A program made the position numbers and the translations under genes. The notes beneath the pieces are model-generated. The model saw only the letters and a program-made list of their open reading frames with translations. It ran no database searches and had not been told where the DNA came from. From positions 1,158,665 through 1,222,664 of the forward strand of contig MCFL01000002.1 of NCBI GenBank assembly GCA_002102555.1: DNA of 64,000 nt, in the 5' to 3' direction. Below are positions 49,078 through 60,227 of this stretch, piece after piece (within the stretch, counting starts at the first letter, position 1; each line of letters starts with the position of its first letter). Source of the DNA: Catenaria anguillulae PL171. Taxonomy: Eukaryota; Blastocladiomycota; Blastocladiomycetes; Blastocladiales; Catenariaceae.

Positions 49078-49374
49078 ATGGCCGTTGAGGCGAAGCATCG
49101 TTTCAATCAACTCCCGGCCAACTTGACCAGTGTCATGCAACCTGTCGAATTTTCCGCGACCAAGCCATTCAAGTACCTCATCATACCCACGTGCGCGGAA
49201 TGGTCCAGAGTGCTCAAGATCTTGAAGCAAACCATCATCTCAAAAGAGCACAACCTGAGCAAGCCGAGACTGGATCGGTTGGGTATTGGACGCTTGGGAA
49301 TGACCCCAGACGATGAGGATGCGACCACCGAGCCATCGTTGGTGATCGACGACGTGACACGCTGGAGTCTGTGA
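49078..49374 (+). pseudogene. Probable pogo/Tigger (DDE_1) transposase relic
   Basis: The frame reads RFNQLPANLTSVMQP, then FSATKPFK. This matches the block 'LPpNtTs.lQPlD.g.fkpfK' that follows the second catalytic Asp in pogo-type DDE transposases. The aspartate-bearing part upstream (DN...H) cannot be found in frame, and the frame ends at 49374 soon after. No terminal inverted repeats or target duplications were seen. I read it as a decayed fragment of a DNA transposon. The match is short, so chance similarity is possible. Confidence 0.4.
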
Positions 49375-49838
49375 ACACATGTGTTTGTCACTGACCGAAG
49401 GTACTTGATGCCAATGAGGGTAAGATGGGGATGTGGTTGATGAGCAAGTTGTGTCTGCCCGATTGCTATTGTCTTCATGACATTTTGATGATTTGTTCTG
49501 TTTCCCATTCCATTCCTTTGTCTGTCGTCGTCAGCGTACCTTCAGAGCATGAGGACACGCAAAGGACGGTACGAGCTTGACACACCTGCCACCAAATCGG
49601 AGCAAGTAGGTGCGGATACATGATCAAGACAAGACAAATGCGAGACTTATGTGGCAAAGAAACTATAATTGAACACATGCATCAGGCGAGAAAGCAAAAA
49701 GACGCGACACATCGTTTGCAATCGTGCTTCATCGACAGTCATGTGGATGACTGCCGTATTTACCCACACCTGCCTTGACGTCTCGACACCAGCTAAGCGA
49801 GCGTCGGTGAACACAGTGTGTGCAGCAAACAACTGATG
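49375..49838. other. Intergenic, no gene seen
   Basis: This is the 3' flank of the minus-strand gene that ends at 49839. Nothing was recognised. Confidence 0.45.
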
Positions 49839-51503
49839 CTAGTCGTCTTCACCATACCTCGCAAGCAACGCATCCTTGCACCTTTCCGCGATCCATCCAA
49901 CCATGCACACCTCGCCGGGGTTGTTGAGCTCCACCAGCACCTTGACGAACGAGCCGATTTCCTGCAACGAGTTGGTCGTGCTGTGCTCGAAATAGACGTC
50001 TTGGTAATCGACAAACTTCCGACGCCAACATGAGCTGCATACTTGATGGTAATCGCAGGAGCGGGGCAAGTCTTGGATATGGATGCCAAACACAAGGAAG
50101 AATCCACGGCCAGCTAGATGTAGCAAGCAGACGCAGGAATCAGCCAGGCAATGCTGTACTCAGTTTGACAAAGTGGACAAACCTACCCAGCGCGTTGATT
50201 GATTCCTCATCCATCCATGCCATGGGGTCGTCCAGGTCGGACTCTGGGATGGGCGTCGAGTTAGAGCGAGTAGGCGACGGCGAGAAAGACGGGAACGAGG
50301 AAGAGCTTGGAGTGGGGGACGGGGAGGACGGGGGTTCTTGCGCGCCAGACGGCATCCGAGGTTGGGCATCCGAGGTTGTGGGTTGGGAGGGGAGAGTAAC
50401 ACGCCGGAATCCGGGCTGGATGGAATCACGATGGTTTCGGTTTGCGTTGGAGTGGATGGGGAGGACGCCAACTTCGCATGCCTGCGCGCCCCGGTCGCTG
50501 TCGCAGCAATCGTGGCAGCAAGCTCCTTGCGGGCCGCCGAGTTCTTGGGGAGCTTCGCACGCTTTTCACTCTCAAGGACTGCTGACGTCTTGCGCTTCCT
50601 TGAGAGCTCGACTGGGGCAGGCTCACGCGATGCGGCTTCCTCGGTCTCGTCGGATTCTTCCTCTTCCGGTTTCGGCGGTTGGTACGTCACCGGGCAGGCG
50701 GTAATGTGCTCCTTGCACACTTCGTGGGTGGCGATGGTGAGTGTCTTGGAACGGGACGACACAAGCTGTTTCGGGCATGTCTTGCACTGCTCCTGGTGTA
50801 GGGCGGCTTGGGGCGCAGCAGGCAAGGCTGGGTCGTTCGTCGGGTCGACCGTCGCTGATGCCTTTGGTTTGCGGAGCATGATCTGCGCCAATGCGTCGAG
50901 GGCCCCAAGCGTTTTGGCCGCGCGATCCTCGCGGTAGATGCGCTCCACGTTGAGCGCCGAATGTGTAGATCATCACAGCGTCCGACTCGAGGTCGAGGAG
51001 CCGAGCAGTGAACCGCGAGCTGAAGAACAGCTTGTTGAGGCGGTCTTGAAGGGCCAGAGTGGCCATTCTGTGCTTGAACTACACAGTCACATGTCATGCA
51101 GCCCTTTCTGAGCCAAAGGAGCGAAGAATAATAGTGAAAATGAACTGGGAACGGCCAGACGGACCTCTTTGTTGTGCAAAGAGCGGGTCGACGGCAACGA
51201 CGAGGGATCGAAGCGGATCATGGTCTCTAGGTTGGTGAGCGGAAGGACAGGCACACCGTCCGCTTCCATTGCCGCGATCTCATCCAACGTCTGATTGCGA
51301 TTTGCGGGTCCAAAGACTTTGGTTGTGTTGGCGAGCATCTCCGAAACGGCGACGAAATTCTGATACTGCTCATGTTTCGCAGGGCACGGCTTTTGCAGCA
51401 TGTGAGTGTCGATGCTGAAATGCGATCCCATGTACTTGGCGGGACGGGGCGCCCCTGGAGTGGCATGGGGATGATGCGAGGGGTGGGCAAGCCGGAGGCG
51501 CAA
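49839..51503 (-). CDS. Unidentified protein with Cys/His cluster, frame broken twice
   Basis: Exon 1 (51503 or 51431 to 51171) has HMLQKPCPAKHEQYQNF and DPSSLPSTRSLHNKE. A GTCCGT...TTCAAG intron joins in phase 0 to MATLALQDRLNKLFFSSRF and SDAVMIYTFGA. Near 50965 one extra base shifts the frame into NVERIYREDRAAKTLGALDA, then a Cys/His cluster (CKTCPKQL, HEVCKEHITAC) and a Lys/Ser/Pro-rich part. A 14-base tandem duplication at 50351-50378 shifts it again into DDPMAWMDEESINALGRFV. A last exon (about 50030-49839) reads FVDYQDVYFEHSTTNS and VCMVGWIAERCKDALL. All pieces have good codon use. The family is unknown; a nuclear, zinc-binding protein is a guess. Confidence 0.45.
50351..50378. repeat. 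14-bp tandem duplication inside a gene
   Basis: The unit GGCATCCGAGGTTG occurs twice in direct succession. Taking out one copy would restore the reading frame between the flanking coding stretches. Confidence 0.85.
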
Positions 51504-52165
51504 GATAGCCAGACTGGCTACGTTCAGGGCGTGTTGGGACCCCGTCTGATGTCGCCGGCGAGACGGGAGCTGGGCGTCGGTCTTGCGGCCAGAGGTGACT
51601 GCGGGCAGTCAGGTGCGCTCAGTGTCAGGATCAGGGTGCTGCATGCCCGTAAACTATGAATCATCTTTTTCGTTGGCGTAGGCCATCGTGTTGTGTTGTT
51701 GTGATCTCGACGGGTCATCGAACCGCTGATGAAGGCAAAAGGCCCGCCAAAGTCCCATCCTCGGTAGACTTGCCAGCCAAAGCACGGGCCGTGCGGTTGC
51801 AGACCAGGTTGCAGACTTGCGATGGCGATGTAGCCGCAGACCCTTGTCGCAGACACCCTACTAGATCAATTGCAATGTATTCCACGGCTTCAAGTGACTC
51901 ATGTGAGTGGCCTGAGCCGCGCCGGGGAACACCGTATACTACCACATTACTCACAGTTCGCAGCTAACATTGTAAGCCAGATCACCAGGCCGTTTGCAGG
52001 GCAGGAATAGCGGTGCCAGCACATGACATATAGCGGCTGGAATGAATCAAAACCGAGAGGCATGGGTAAATGTGAACTTGGGAGACGACATGTGCCAGGT
52101 GCTTGCAAAGAAAGGGGGTCAATGACGATGAACAGTTTGTCTATGGGTAAGTGCAACTGAGGTGG
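51504..52165. other. Intergenic, no gene seen
   Basis: This holds the promoter of the minus-strand gene on its left and the 3' flank of the Tim17-like gene. Confidence 0.5.
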
Positions 52166-52978
52166 CTACAGATCAATGTCGGACGTTCGACGACTATTGC
52201 TGCTCTCCTTGGCCACACGTGCTTCAACATCGACCGCCAAATCCTCATCGTTGCCCCAAATCGAGGGCCGTGGGGTATACTTGACGGGCTGACCCAGAGC
52301 CCAAGCTGCCGCTGCTTGCGCGCCACCCACGAATGCTCCCGCAATGGATCCATACATCAACGTGCGCTGAACCGACGCCCGTGGTAACCGATCTGAACAA
52401 GGATTGTGTGAGCAGAGCAAACAGGACGGTGAGAGGAGTACCAGTTGCCACAACGTACTAATTAACGCAAACACTCCGGCCGTTGTCACGCCAGCCACCA
52501 CGCCGCTGGCAGCGCTCTCCCTCTCGAGTGCCAAATCCACGGCTGTCTCGACACCCGCAAACATGGCAACGACCGAGCCCAACCTGCCAGCATCCCACAG
52601 CCCGCGCTTGATGCCACCCCATACCATCCGATAGTTTTTCGCCTTGTGATAAAAGTACCAGCCCTGGACCGTGACGGGCAGCTGATGGGCATGCTCGGCG
52701 AGGAACTGGAGGCCGGCGGATCGGCTTCCGATGAGCGCGCCAAGCGAAAAGCCCCACATGACGCCTAGCCCAGTGAAGGTGGCAAAGCGGTGGAGTTCGG
52801 GAGGGGCCGGGGGCAAGCGCTGAGGGTAGGTGGGGTCGTGCAGGGCGAGTTCAGGCGACCATGAAAAGTAGGCGTGGAGGTTTTGCTTGAGGAGTTCAAT
52901 GTTTGGGCCCGTGTAGGGTTGGTTTTGGTGAGGAGGCGGGAGAGGTGAATGAGTCATTGCAGGTAATGTATCATTCAT
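52166..52978 (-). CDS. Tim17/22/23-superfamily protein, TIMMDC1-like
   Basis: Exons are 52978-52459 and 52392-52166; the 66-base intron (GTACGT...GTTCAG, phase 1) has no stop, so the unspliced frame is also open. The spliced product has 248 residues. Several Gly-rich membrane segments are visible: GLGVMWGFSLGALIGSRSAG, GLWDAGRLGSVVAMFAGVE, ASGVVAGVTTAGVFALI and MYGSIAGAFVGGAQ. KNYRMVWGGIKRGLWDAG resembles the block in TIMMDC1, a complex I assembly factor of the inner mitochondrial membrane. The wider superfamily is fairly clear; the TIMMDC1 assignment is tentative. RAD51 starts 292 bases away on the other strand, so the two share a divergent promoter region. Confidence 0.7.
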   Translation of the reverse strand: MNDTLPAMTHSPLPPPHQNQPYTGPNIELLKQNLHAYFSWSPELALHDPTYPQRLPPAPPELHRFATFTGLGVMWGFSLGALIGSRSAGLQFLAEHAHQLPVTVQGWYFYHKAKNYRMVWGGIKRGLWDAGRLGSVVAMFAGVETAVDLALERESAASGVVAGVTTAGVFALISTLWQLVLLSPSCLLCSHNPCSDRLPRASVQRTLMYGSIAGAFVGGAQAAAAWALGQPVKYTPRPSIWGNDEDLAVDVEARVAKESSNSRRTSDIDL

Positions 52979-53270
52979 GTGATGCCGAGTGTGGGTGTCT
53001 TTTCTTTGGTCATTGATCCGTTTGAATGATTGTCGGTCGCATTGGAAAAGATGAAGAGATTCTTTGGTCAGATGTATTTCGATAAATGGAAATGGATCGG
53101 AGGGCCACTGCGCGGAGAATAAGAGTGAGTCACTCTGCCCTGAAGGAAGGCGATCACATGAAGCTAGTCCAAGAAAAGGAAAAAGGCCAACGCCGCTCTC
53201 GCCGGTCCCATCCTCGATTTATCTTCCTTCAAGTCCATGCATCCAAGTCACATCAGCATCAACCACCACC

Positions 53271-54428
53271 ATGTCTCACTATGAATCCCAGCAAATGCAC
53301 TCGGGCATCACCGCCACCGGCACCGGCACCGACCTCGACCTGACCAACGACCAGCTCCAGGGCGGGCCGCTCCCCATCTCGCGCCTCGACGGCCTCGGCG
53401 GCATCACCGCCTCCGACACAAAGAAGCTTGCCGAAGCCGGCTACAACACGGTCGAAGCCGTCGCCTTCACCCCGAAAAAGAACCTCATCCTCATCAAGGG
53501 CATCTCCGAGGCCAAAGCTGACAAGATCCTCGCCGAGGCCAGCAAGCTCATCCCCATTGGCTTTCGCACCGCAACCGAGATTCATGCGCGCCGCAGTGAG
53601 CTAGTGTTTATCACGACGGGATCCACAGAGTTGGACAAGCTGCTTGGTGGTAAGTTCGTTCGCCCTGGGTCACTTTCCATTTTGTCTCACTCTCATTTTT
53701 GGGGTGCTCACACCGCAACTGCAACACGTTCCAATGTACTGTCTCCAGGTGGAATCGAGACGGGCGCAATCACCGAACTCTTTGGCGAATTCCGCACAGG
53801 GAAAACGCAACTGTGCCACACATTGGCCGTCACGTGCCAACTGCCCGTTGAAATGGGTGGCGGCGAGGGCAAGTGCCTGTACATTGACACGGAGGGAACG
53901 TTCCGTCCCGAGCGGTGCTTGGCCGTTGCCGAGCGCTACGACATGGACGGCGCCGAGGTGCTCGAAAACATTGCATACGCCCGCGCCTTCAACTCGGACC
54001 ACCAAACAAGTTTGCTCATCCAAGCGTCGGCCATGATGGCCGAGTCGCGCTATGCTCTCATGATTGTCGACTCGTCCACGGCCTTGTATCGAACCGATTT
54101 CTCGGGGCGTGGCGAGCTCAGTGCTCGGCAGATGCATTTGGCAAGGTTTCTCAGGGCGCTGTTGCGATTGGCCGACGAGTTTGGAATTGCCGTGGTCATG
54201 ACAAATCAAGTCGTTGCTCAGGTCGATGGTGGTGCGGCCATGTTTCAGGCAGATCCGAAGAAGCCCATCGGCGGAAATATCATGGCGCATGCCAGTACCA
54301 CGCGGTTGTACTTGCGCAAGGGCAGGGGCGAGACTCGGATTTGCAAGGTGTATGACTCGCCGTGCTTGCCAGAGGCAGAGGCCATGTTCGCCATTACCGC
54401 CGAGGGAATTGCCGACGCAAAGGAGTAA
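53271..54428 (+). CDS. RAD51: RAD51 recombinase
   Basis: Exons are 53271-53649 and 53749-54428, giving 352 residues. The 99-base intron (GTAAGT...CTCCAG, phase 1) has no stop and falls inside the conserved LLGGGIETG. The N-terminal helix-hairpin-helix domain ([35 protein letters not shown]) is followed by the ATPase core. Walker A is GEFRTGKT (about 139-146) and Walker B is ALMIVDS. DNA-binding loop regions include [14 protein letters not shown] and [17 protein letters not shown]51 forms filaments on single-stranded DNA for homologous pairing in repair and meiosis. The start at 53271 gives the usual N-terminal length. Confidence 0.98.
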   Translation: MSHYESQQMHSGITATGTGTDLDLTNDQLQGGPLPISRLDGLGGITASDTKKLAEAGYNTVEAVAFTPKKNLILIKGISEAKADKILAEASKLIPIGFRTATEIHARRSELVFITTGSTELDKLLGGKFVRPGSLSILSHSHFWGAHTATATRSNVLSPGGIETGAITELFGEFRTGKTQLCHTLAVTCQLPVEMGGGEGKCLYIDTEGTFRPERCLAVAERYDMDGAEVLENIAYARAFNSDHQTSLLIQASAMMAESRYALMIVDSSTALYRTDFSGRGELSARQMHLARFLRALLRLADEFGIAVVMTNQVVAQVDGGAAMFQADPKKPIGGNIMAHASTTRLYLRKGRGETRICKVYDSPCLPEAEAMFAITAEGIADAKE

Positions 54429-55692
54429 CTTCATTTGGTCGTTGACTTGAATCCCCTTTTTTGTCGATTCCCCTCAAGGTGCTCGGCCATGATGTGTCTC
54501 ATGTGCTATTTCTTTTGTATATTCCCCTCTTCATCCGATTCCGTATCACTTTGCACCTCCTCTCTTGTTGTCGTTGTCGGACATTGACTTTTTATCAACT
54601 TCATGTGTTGGATTATGATGCAAGGACAACTTTTTTCTTCCAAACACCCTTACTACGGCCGTCTCACCTCACCTGAAAACTGATATCGTGACCGCATGCT
54701 GCCCCCAGCCAGCAAGGAAGGTCATGGGCGGCAGCACAATGTGGTCGCAGCGTTCATTCAATGCACCTTGAAAGAACTATTCCACATTCGTCATCCCGTC
54801 GTTGCTCTCATGGTTGGCAGAAGGAGTTCGTTCTGTGAACGTAGAAGTGTACGGAAAACATTGGGAGGAGCACGCGTCGAACCAACAAAACGTCATCCAT
54901 AAACGAAACGCTCATTCACATTTCCGTGCACTCGTACTGAGTTCTCAAACGTTACACTGCACAATTCCCTTGTTTTCCGTTCATGTTCTGGCTTTCCTTC
55001 TTGCTTGTCCTTGTGCAATGTGCGAATTGGTTCATTCTTTCTGGCGCGCGCCTGCTGCCCACAAGTTGTCGCGACTGACACGACTCGGAGTGCTTGTCTC
55101 TCTCTTGCTTCTGCGCTCTTTGCCGTACAATTAGATAATTGACTCGTACTTCGACTCCGTACACTGCAATCACTAAGAAGCACTTCCAATTCGTCTGGCC
55201 TTTTCCGGTCCGTCTGTTTCGACCCCACTCCCGTCGCCCCGGCCAACACCGGTCAGTCGTTCAATATCATGATCGCCATCCACCATTCCCACAACGCTCA
55301 CCACCTGAATACCTCTCCTCACAAACGCCTTTTGGCAGTACAGTATATAGCCCTTGACCTCAGACCTTCTCTCCAGTCCCATACCCTCACCGACTCGACC
55401 ACGGACCCGCCAGACTGTTCGGTCCTGCCACTCTTCTTAGACTTAAACGGAAACCTCATAGACCGCTGTTCGGGACCACTCTTGTAAACGGCATTCAATA
55501 CTCATACTCGACCTTGTGCTTGTGGTCAGCACCCTTTTTCCTCCTCCTTATTTCGTTGATTGGTGCGGTTGCGTTTATCCTCCATTTGTCCGCTGCCTTT
55601 TTGCTTCGCTGCTGACGCGTCGAGACCCCAATCGTTCTACCCAGGGCAGTTGCCTTCACACATTCCATTGATGCCGTCGAATCCGTACCAAA
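54429..55692. other. Long intergenic stretch, no gene seen
   Basis: This is the 3' flank of RAD51 and the promoter or leader of the GATA-type gene. It is pyrimidine-rich on the plus strand before 55690, as expected for a fungal leader. Confidence 0.5.
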
Positions 55693-58600
55693 ATGGACCA
55701 TCACCCACACACGCAAATCCATCACCATCATTATACTCTGCAGTCATCAGCTAGTCGTTCCAGCTCCAACCCGTCGCCATCTCGCCTCGTACGCTCGTCA
55801 TCTCGCTGCTCCAACGGCGTTGGCCGCGACAGTCTGCATGTGGGGTCGTACTATTCCGTTGCTCAGCAATCACCGGCACCACCAATGGAGCCGCGGCGCC
55901 AAAGCCACCAAATGGCGTACGAGCCAGCGTACTCGGTCTTGCCCTCGGTTCCTACGCTCGCTGCTGGCAACATTGCCGTTGAGCATCAGCTTCATTACGA
56001 AGAACAGCAAATCGCACTCAAGGAACTCCGTGAAGTACAGATGATGCACCTGCAGCAGCAATACCAGCTCCAACAACATCCCCTGCTTCATGTCCAGCAC
56101 TATGAGCCGCACCATTCTCAGCACCCAGAAATGGGGTACCGTCGCCAGGCATTTGCGCGACAAGATTCCGTGTTTTACTCGCGATCCCTGCTACCACCGA
56201 GCTCTTCATCAGGTGCAGCAGGTCCCATTTCAGCCCGGGCTATGGCGCCGCCCGAACAGTCAGCCAGCGGCGTCGCACACTCAGGGCATACAATGCTGGC
56301 ACATTCGTCGGTAGATGCCACACCGGCATCATTTTTCCACTATGGATTCGCGGCGCAGGCCAGACAAGTCGATTTGCGAAACATTCCCTCGGCATCCGCA
56401 CACGCCTGGACACGTGAACCAACATCTAACTTGACCTCGCCGGGCTGCTCATACACGACTCTTTCATCCGTCCCACATTCGTCTCCTCCTCCGGCAACTT
56501 CCACGGCGACCACAACCCGCGCCTCAACTAAACGCTTGACGCATGCAACCCATGCTGCCGGGCAAGTACCCATGATCCCCATGCCTGACCACGACGACGA
56601 GCTTTCGACTGCTGGTGCCGACTCGTGGTCCAATGCGTCGGTAGCTGGGTCGTCGCGTGGCGAATCACCTGCTGTGCATGTCCCAAGGTCTGCGTCTGTG
56701 GAAACGGCGTTGCGTGCGGGGAGAGAGCCGAGTGAGACATCTGCAACAGAGGACCAGCCCTGGAACCACGTGGCCGAGGTTCCCAGCGCGGCTGGCGCAC
56801 ATTCCATGACCGAAGCTGTCAAGGACCACAAGAACTTTTCCACTGCTATGCACGCTTCACGAGAGGATACCGTATCCATGACTCCATCCGTGCACTCGCG
56901 CGTCGACCAAGCCAACCCGTCACACTTCGCGCCATGTGCAGACAAGCGCCAACAGCTCTCCTTTCCTCGAGTCATCCAATTTGACATGCCTATCCTGGCC
57001 GCAGCATCCAAACCATCGCCTGCCTCTGAGCCGCTTGGTGTCTCACCTTCCTCCACACCATCCGAGCCCCGGCCCGCCATCTCGTACATCTTTTCGTCGC
57101 CCGCATTCGGCCGGCTTCCAGATTTGCCCACGGCTTCGCCCATCGACACGGCGAGTCAACCTACCACAACGTCCACGTCGCCGCCGGGTGCATCTCAAAA
57201 CCAGCCACCCATCGTTCACTCGACACCAATGCACTCATTTTCTGTTCCCCCGAGCTCAATTCGAGCCACCGCCTACCCGCGGCGCGGGGCCCGACGCTCG
57301 TCCGTCGACCCACTCGACTACCCAGGGTACATGTTCCCAACACGCCCTTGCGATCTAGCGCCACCCACTTGCCCAACGCACCACACGCACCCAACAACCA
57401 CTTCCCCACGCGGCTCGACCCACAACTACCTGTGCACAAGATGCACAAAGTACACGCTTGAGTTTGCCTGCTACTGGCAACCCACCATCCACAACCTGAT
57501 TCTGCTACACGGTTTCATGTGTGCGCCATGTGCAGCAAAGTTGCGCAACATGCCCGTAGTGCGCGGCATGAGCGGCGACGGGGCGAGCGGCGAGAGCGTC
57601 ATTGACCGGTACTATCGTGGAAAGGACGTGCGTGCCGAGTCCGTGGTCCCTGGCTTGTTTGAGTGCGTGTATCGTTGGGCAACGGCCGTGGTTGTTGATG
57701 AGACACCGGCAAACGCGCAGGATGCGACAGTGGCAGTGGTTGCGGGCGTGGCGAGTGGGAGGCGCAGCATGAGTGTTGGCGGCGCGGCCATGGCACCCGT
57801 TCCCGTTCCCGCTCGGTGCAGCAGTGTGCCAGTGGCGGGTGCACCCTTTCAGAGGGATGAAGGGTACTTTGGGATGACAGATGACGAGATGATGGGGGGC
57901 GGATCCAAACCGACAACACCGCGCGGGTCGTTGCTCGACGCGCTAGATTTGGGCCTGACGACGGTGCCCGATGCCGATATGGCCTTGTTGACTGCCATTG
58001 GATTGACGCCAAAAAGTCTTGTGCTGGCGGGGCCCTTGGACGCACATCACGTACCGAGAGCGCTGCAAATGCTCGCCGCGAGTGCAGATGCCGCCAAGCC
58101 CAGCAAGCGCAACCGGCCCAAACGCCAAGATCTCGAGACGAGCTCAGCCACGAGTGATGAGCTTGCCCAATCGCTTGCACCATCTATTTGCGCGGCTGCC
58201 ACGAGCGTCCTTGGTGGACCCTTGGTTGCGCCCGATTTCGCGTGCCCGGCTCCTCGACGCGCACCGGCGCCGCTCGTGTTTCCGCAAGTGCGGCGTTTGT
58301 TGCCTGTGACTCATCAAGTGTATCCGACGCCAGATCTGGTTTCCGTGACCGTGTCGCCCGAGTTGATTGGTCAAGACGAGCAAGATGAGATATGGCATGT
58401 TGGTGCGCCCATGGCGTTTTCAGGCGGCGCGGAAGAGCAGTCAGTTTGCGAGTTTCAGAGTTCTCGCGAGACAAAGCAATTGTTGCCCAAGGACCGAGCA
58501 TGCGTCAAAGCAACGATTCGAGGCGGTGTCCGCAAGTACCGCCGGCAGCGCGCGCATTGGACCGACGCGCTGGCCAGCTTGACCGTTGCCAAGGCGTTGG

Positions 58601-59819
58601 TCGTTGGATTGGCGGAGCAAACCGGCGATGCCGGCGGGAGCACGAGTTCAACAGTCAAATCGGTGAATCGCGCGGGTCAGCTGCATGTCACGACGACGGT
58701 TGCGCCCAGGGTGGAGCAGACTTCAAAGCCTGTGCGTAAGAAGCGCAAGGATGCTGGAATCAAGCGAGGGCCCATGAAAAAGCCAGATCTCACCATCAAG
58801 GTGCTCCCATTTACCGATGCAGTGCACTTTGACGCATCCACGACGCTGCCGACGCCCTTGTCACCAGCGTCTATCTTTGTCCGCGCACAAAGCATCCTGT
58901 CCGCATCGTCTGCATCCACCAGCACCAGCGCGTCACGCGCAAGCACGCCGCTTCTCTCTTCGATGCCGGCCGACCCGCAAGACACGATTTGGACGCGGTT
59001 GACAAAGGGCGGCAAGCGGTGGTGCCTCGTGTGCGGAACCACGTACACAACGCAGTGGCGGGAGGGCCCGTGGGGAAAGCAGACGGTGTGCAATAGGCAT
59101 GGGCTTGCATTGAAGGGTAAGCCGAATGCAGATTCTGCTCCGCGGTTGGATTTGAGTCCATGGGCGCACGAGCGCAAGGAGGATCGGACGGCACCGCTCT
59201 TTCATCAAGGTACGATTCCGACTTTCCTTTTGCAATGCTGGAACATAGGCTCACTATGATTGATTGCTGTGCCTGTAGTCTGTTTCACTTGCCACAAGGA
59301 AGAGGTTCCCCATGCTGCGGCCCAACTCAAGGGCGACCTGCTTCGTTGTGGAGGATGTGGTCTTGCTGTCCACTGTGCCAGTGATCAGTGCATGAAACTA
59401 GTTCCTGAGCAGCAGTTTGCTCATGTCAAGTCACCAGGAAGCAACAGAGACGAGGCGAGCGATCCGGTTTGGTTTTGCACCAATGCGTGCGTGGATGCAT
59501 ACTGGAAATGCATGAGGGGAGAAACGCCGGTGATTGGTACGGTTCCTACAAATAATCATACGTGCTTGGATACCAGATCATCATGATGTGGCCCACCCTA
59601 ACTCCCACTTTTGGTCGGTGTGCCTCCATAGACGATTCCTTTCTTAAGCGAAATGTCAAGAACAATCCACAAACTCACCAGTTGCTCACTGGTCCGCCAG
59701 TGACAACAGTCACACCACCGACAGTCCCCGAAACGGCCGTAATGACTTTGCCTGTGAACGCACCTACGCCGCGGAAGCGCAGGAGGAATGCAACCGAATC
59801 CGACTCTGACTACTACTAG
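55693..59819 (+). CDS. Large GATA-finger protein with PHD-like zinc domain
   Basis: Exons are 55693-59209, 59279-59536 and 59632-59819 (GTACGA and GTACGG donors, phase 1 both), giving 1320 residues. The first 570 residues are low complexity (Ser, Pro, Thr, His, Gln). A Cys cluster follows at about 580-615 (CTRCTKYTLEFACYW, then FMCAPCAAKL). The GATA finger lies at about 1109-1140: WCLVCGTTYTTQWREGPWGK, then VCNRHGLALKGK. The second Cys pair of a normal GATA finger (CNAC) is CNRH here. Exons 2 and 3 add a PHD-like zinc domain (CFTCHKEEVPHAA, LLRCGGCGLAVHCAS, WFCTNAC) and a basic tail (PRKRRRN). It is probably a nuclear, chromatin-linked transcription regulator. The target genes are unknown. 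Confidence 0.85.
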
Positions 59820-60227
59820 GCATTCGAATATTTCGCCATCATGGACTGCGACCGACGCATTGTAACCGTTAACCTAGACTTCGTGGTCAATTCAATCCAG
59901 CGGTGTTGATGGTTGGGCTATTCTGAGCTGTCTCTCTATTATTCTCTTCATCATACCACCCCATGTTGTCTGTAACCCCTTGCTTTCCTGTTTTTCTCCT
60001 TGCTGTTTTCTTTCACGCCCTCTTCCGTCGTGCTGTGGGTGAGTCAGGTGCCTCCTACAAAACCATGCAATCCGTGGTCGGAATCCTCCCTGTACCTTCC
60101 TTTCCTGTTTTCCTGTGTTGCCTTTTCCACATCGTGCATTGTCTCAAGTCCATGATCCACCCCACCGGATGTTGGTGGTGGTAGGGGATGTGTAGCAGAA
60201 AACATTGAGCATTCTTCCATCATTTCT
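59820..60227. other. Convergent intergenic spacer
   Basis: This is shared 3' flank of the GATA-type and EF-hand genes; nothing else was seen. Confidence 0.5.
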
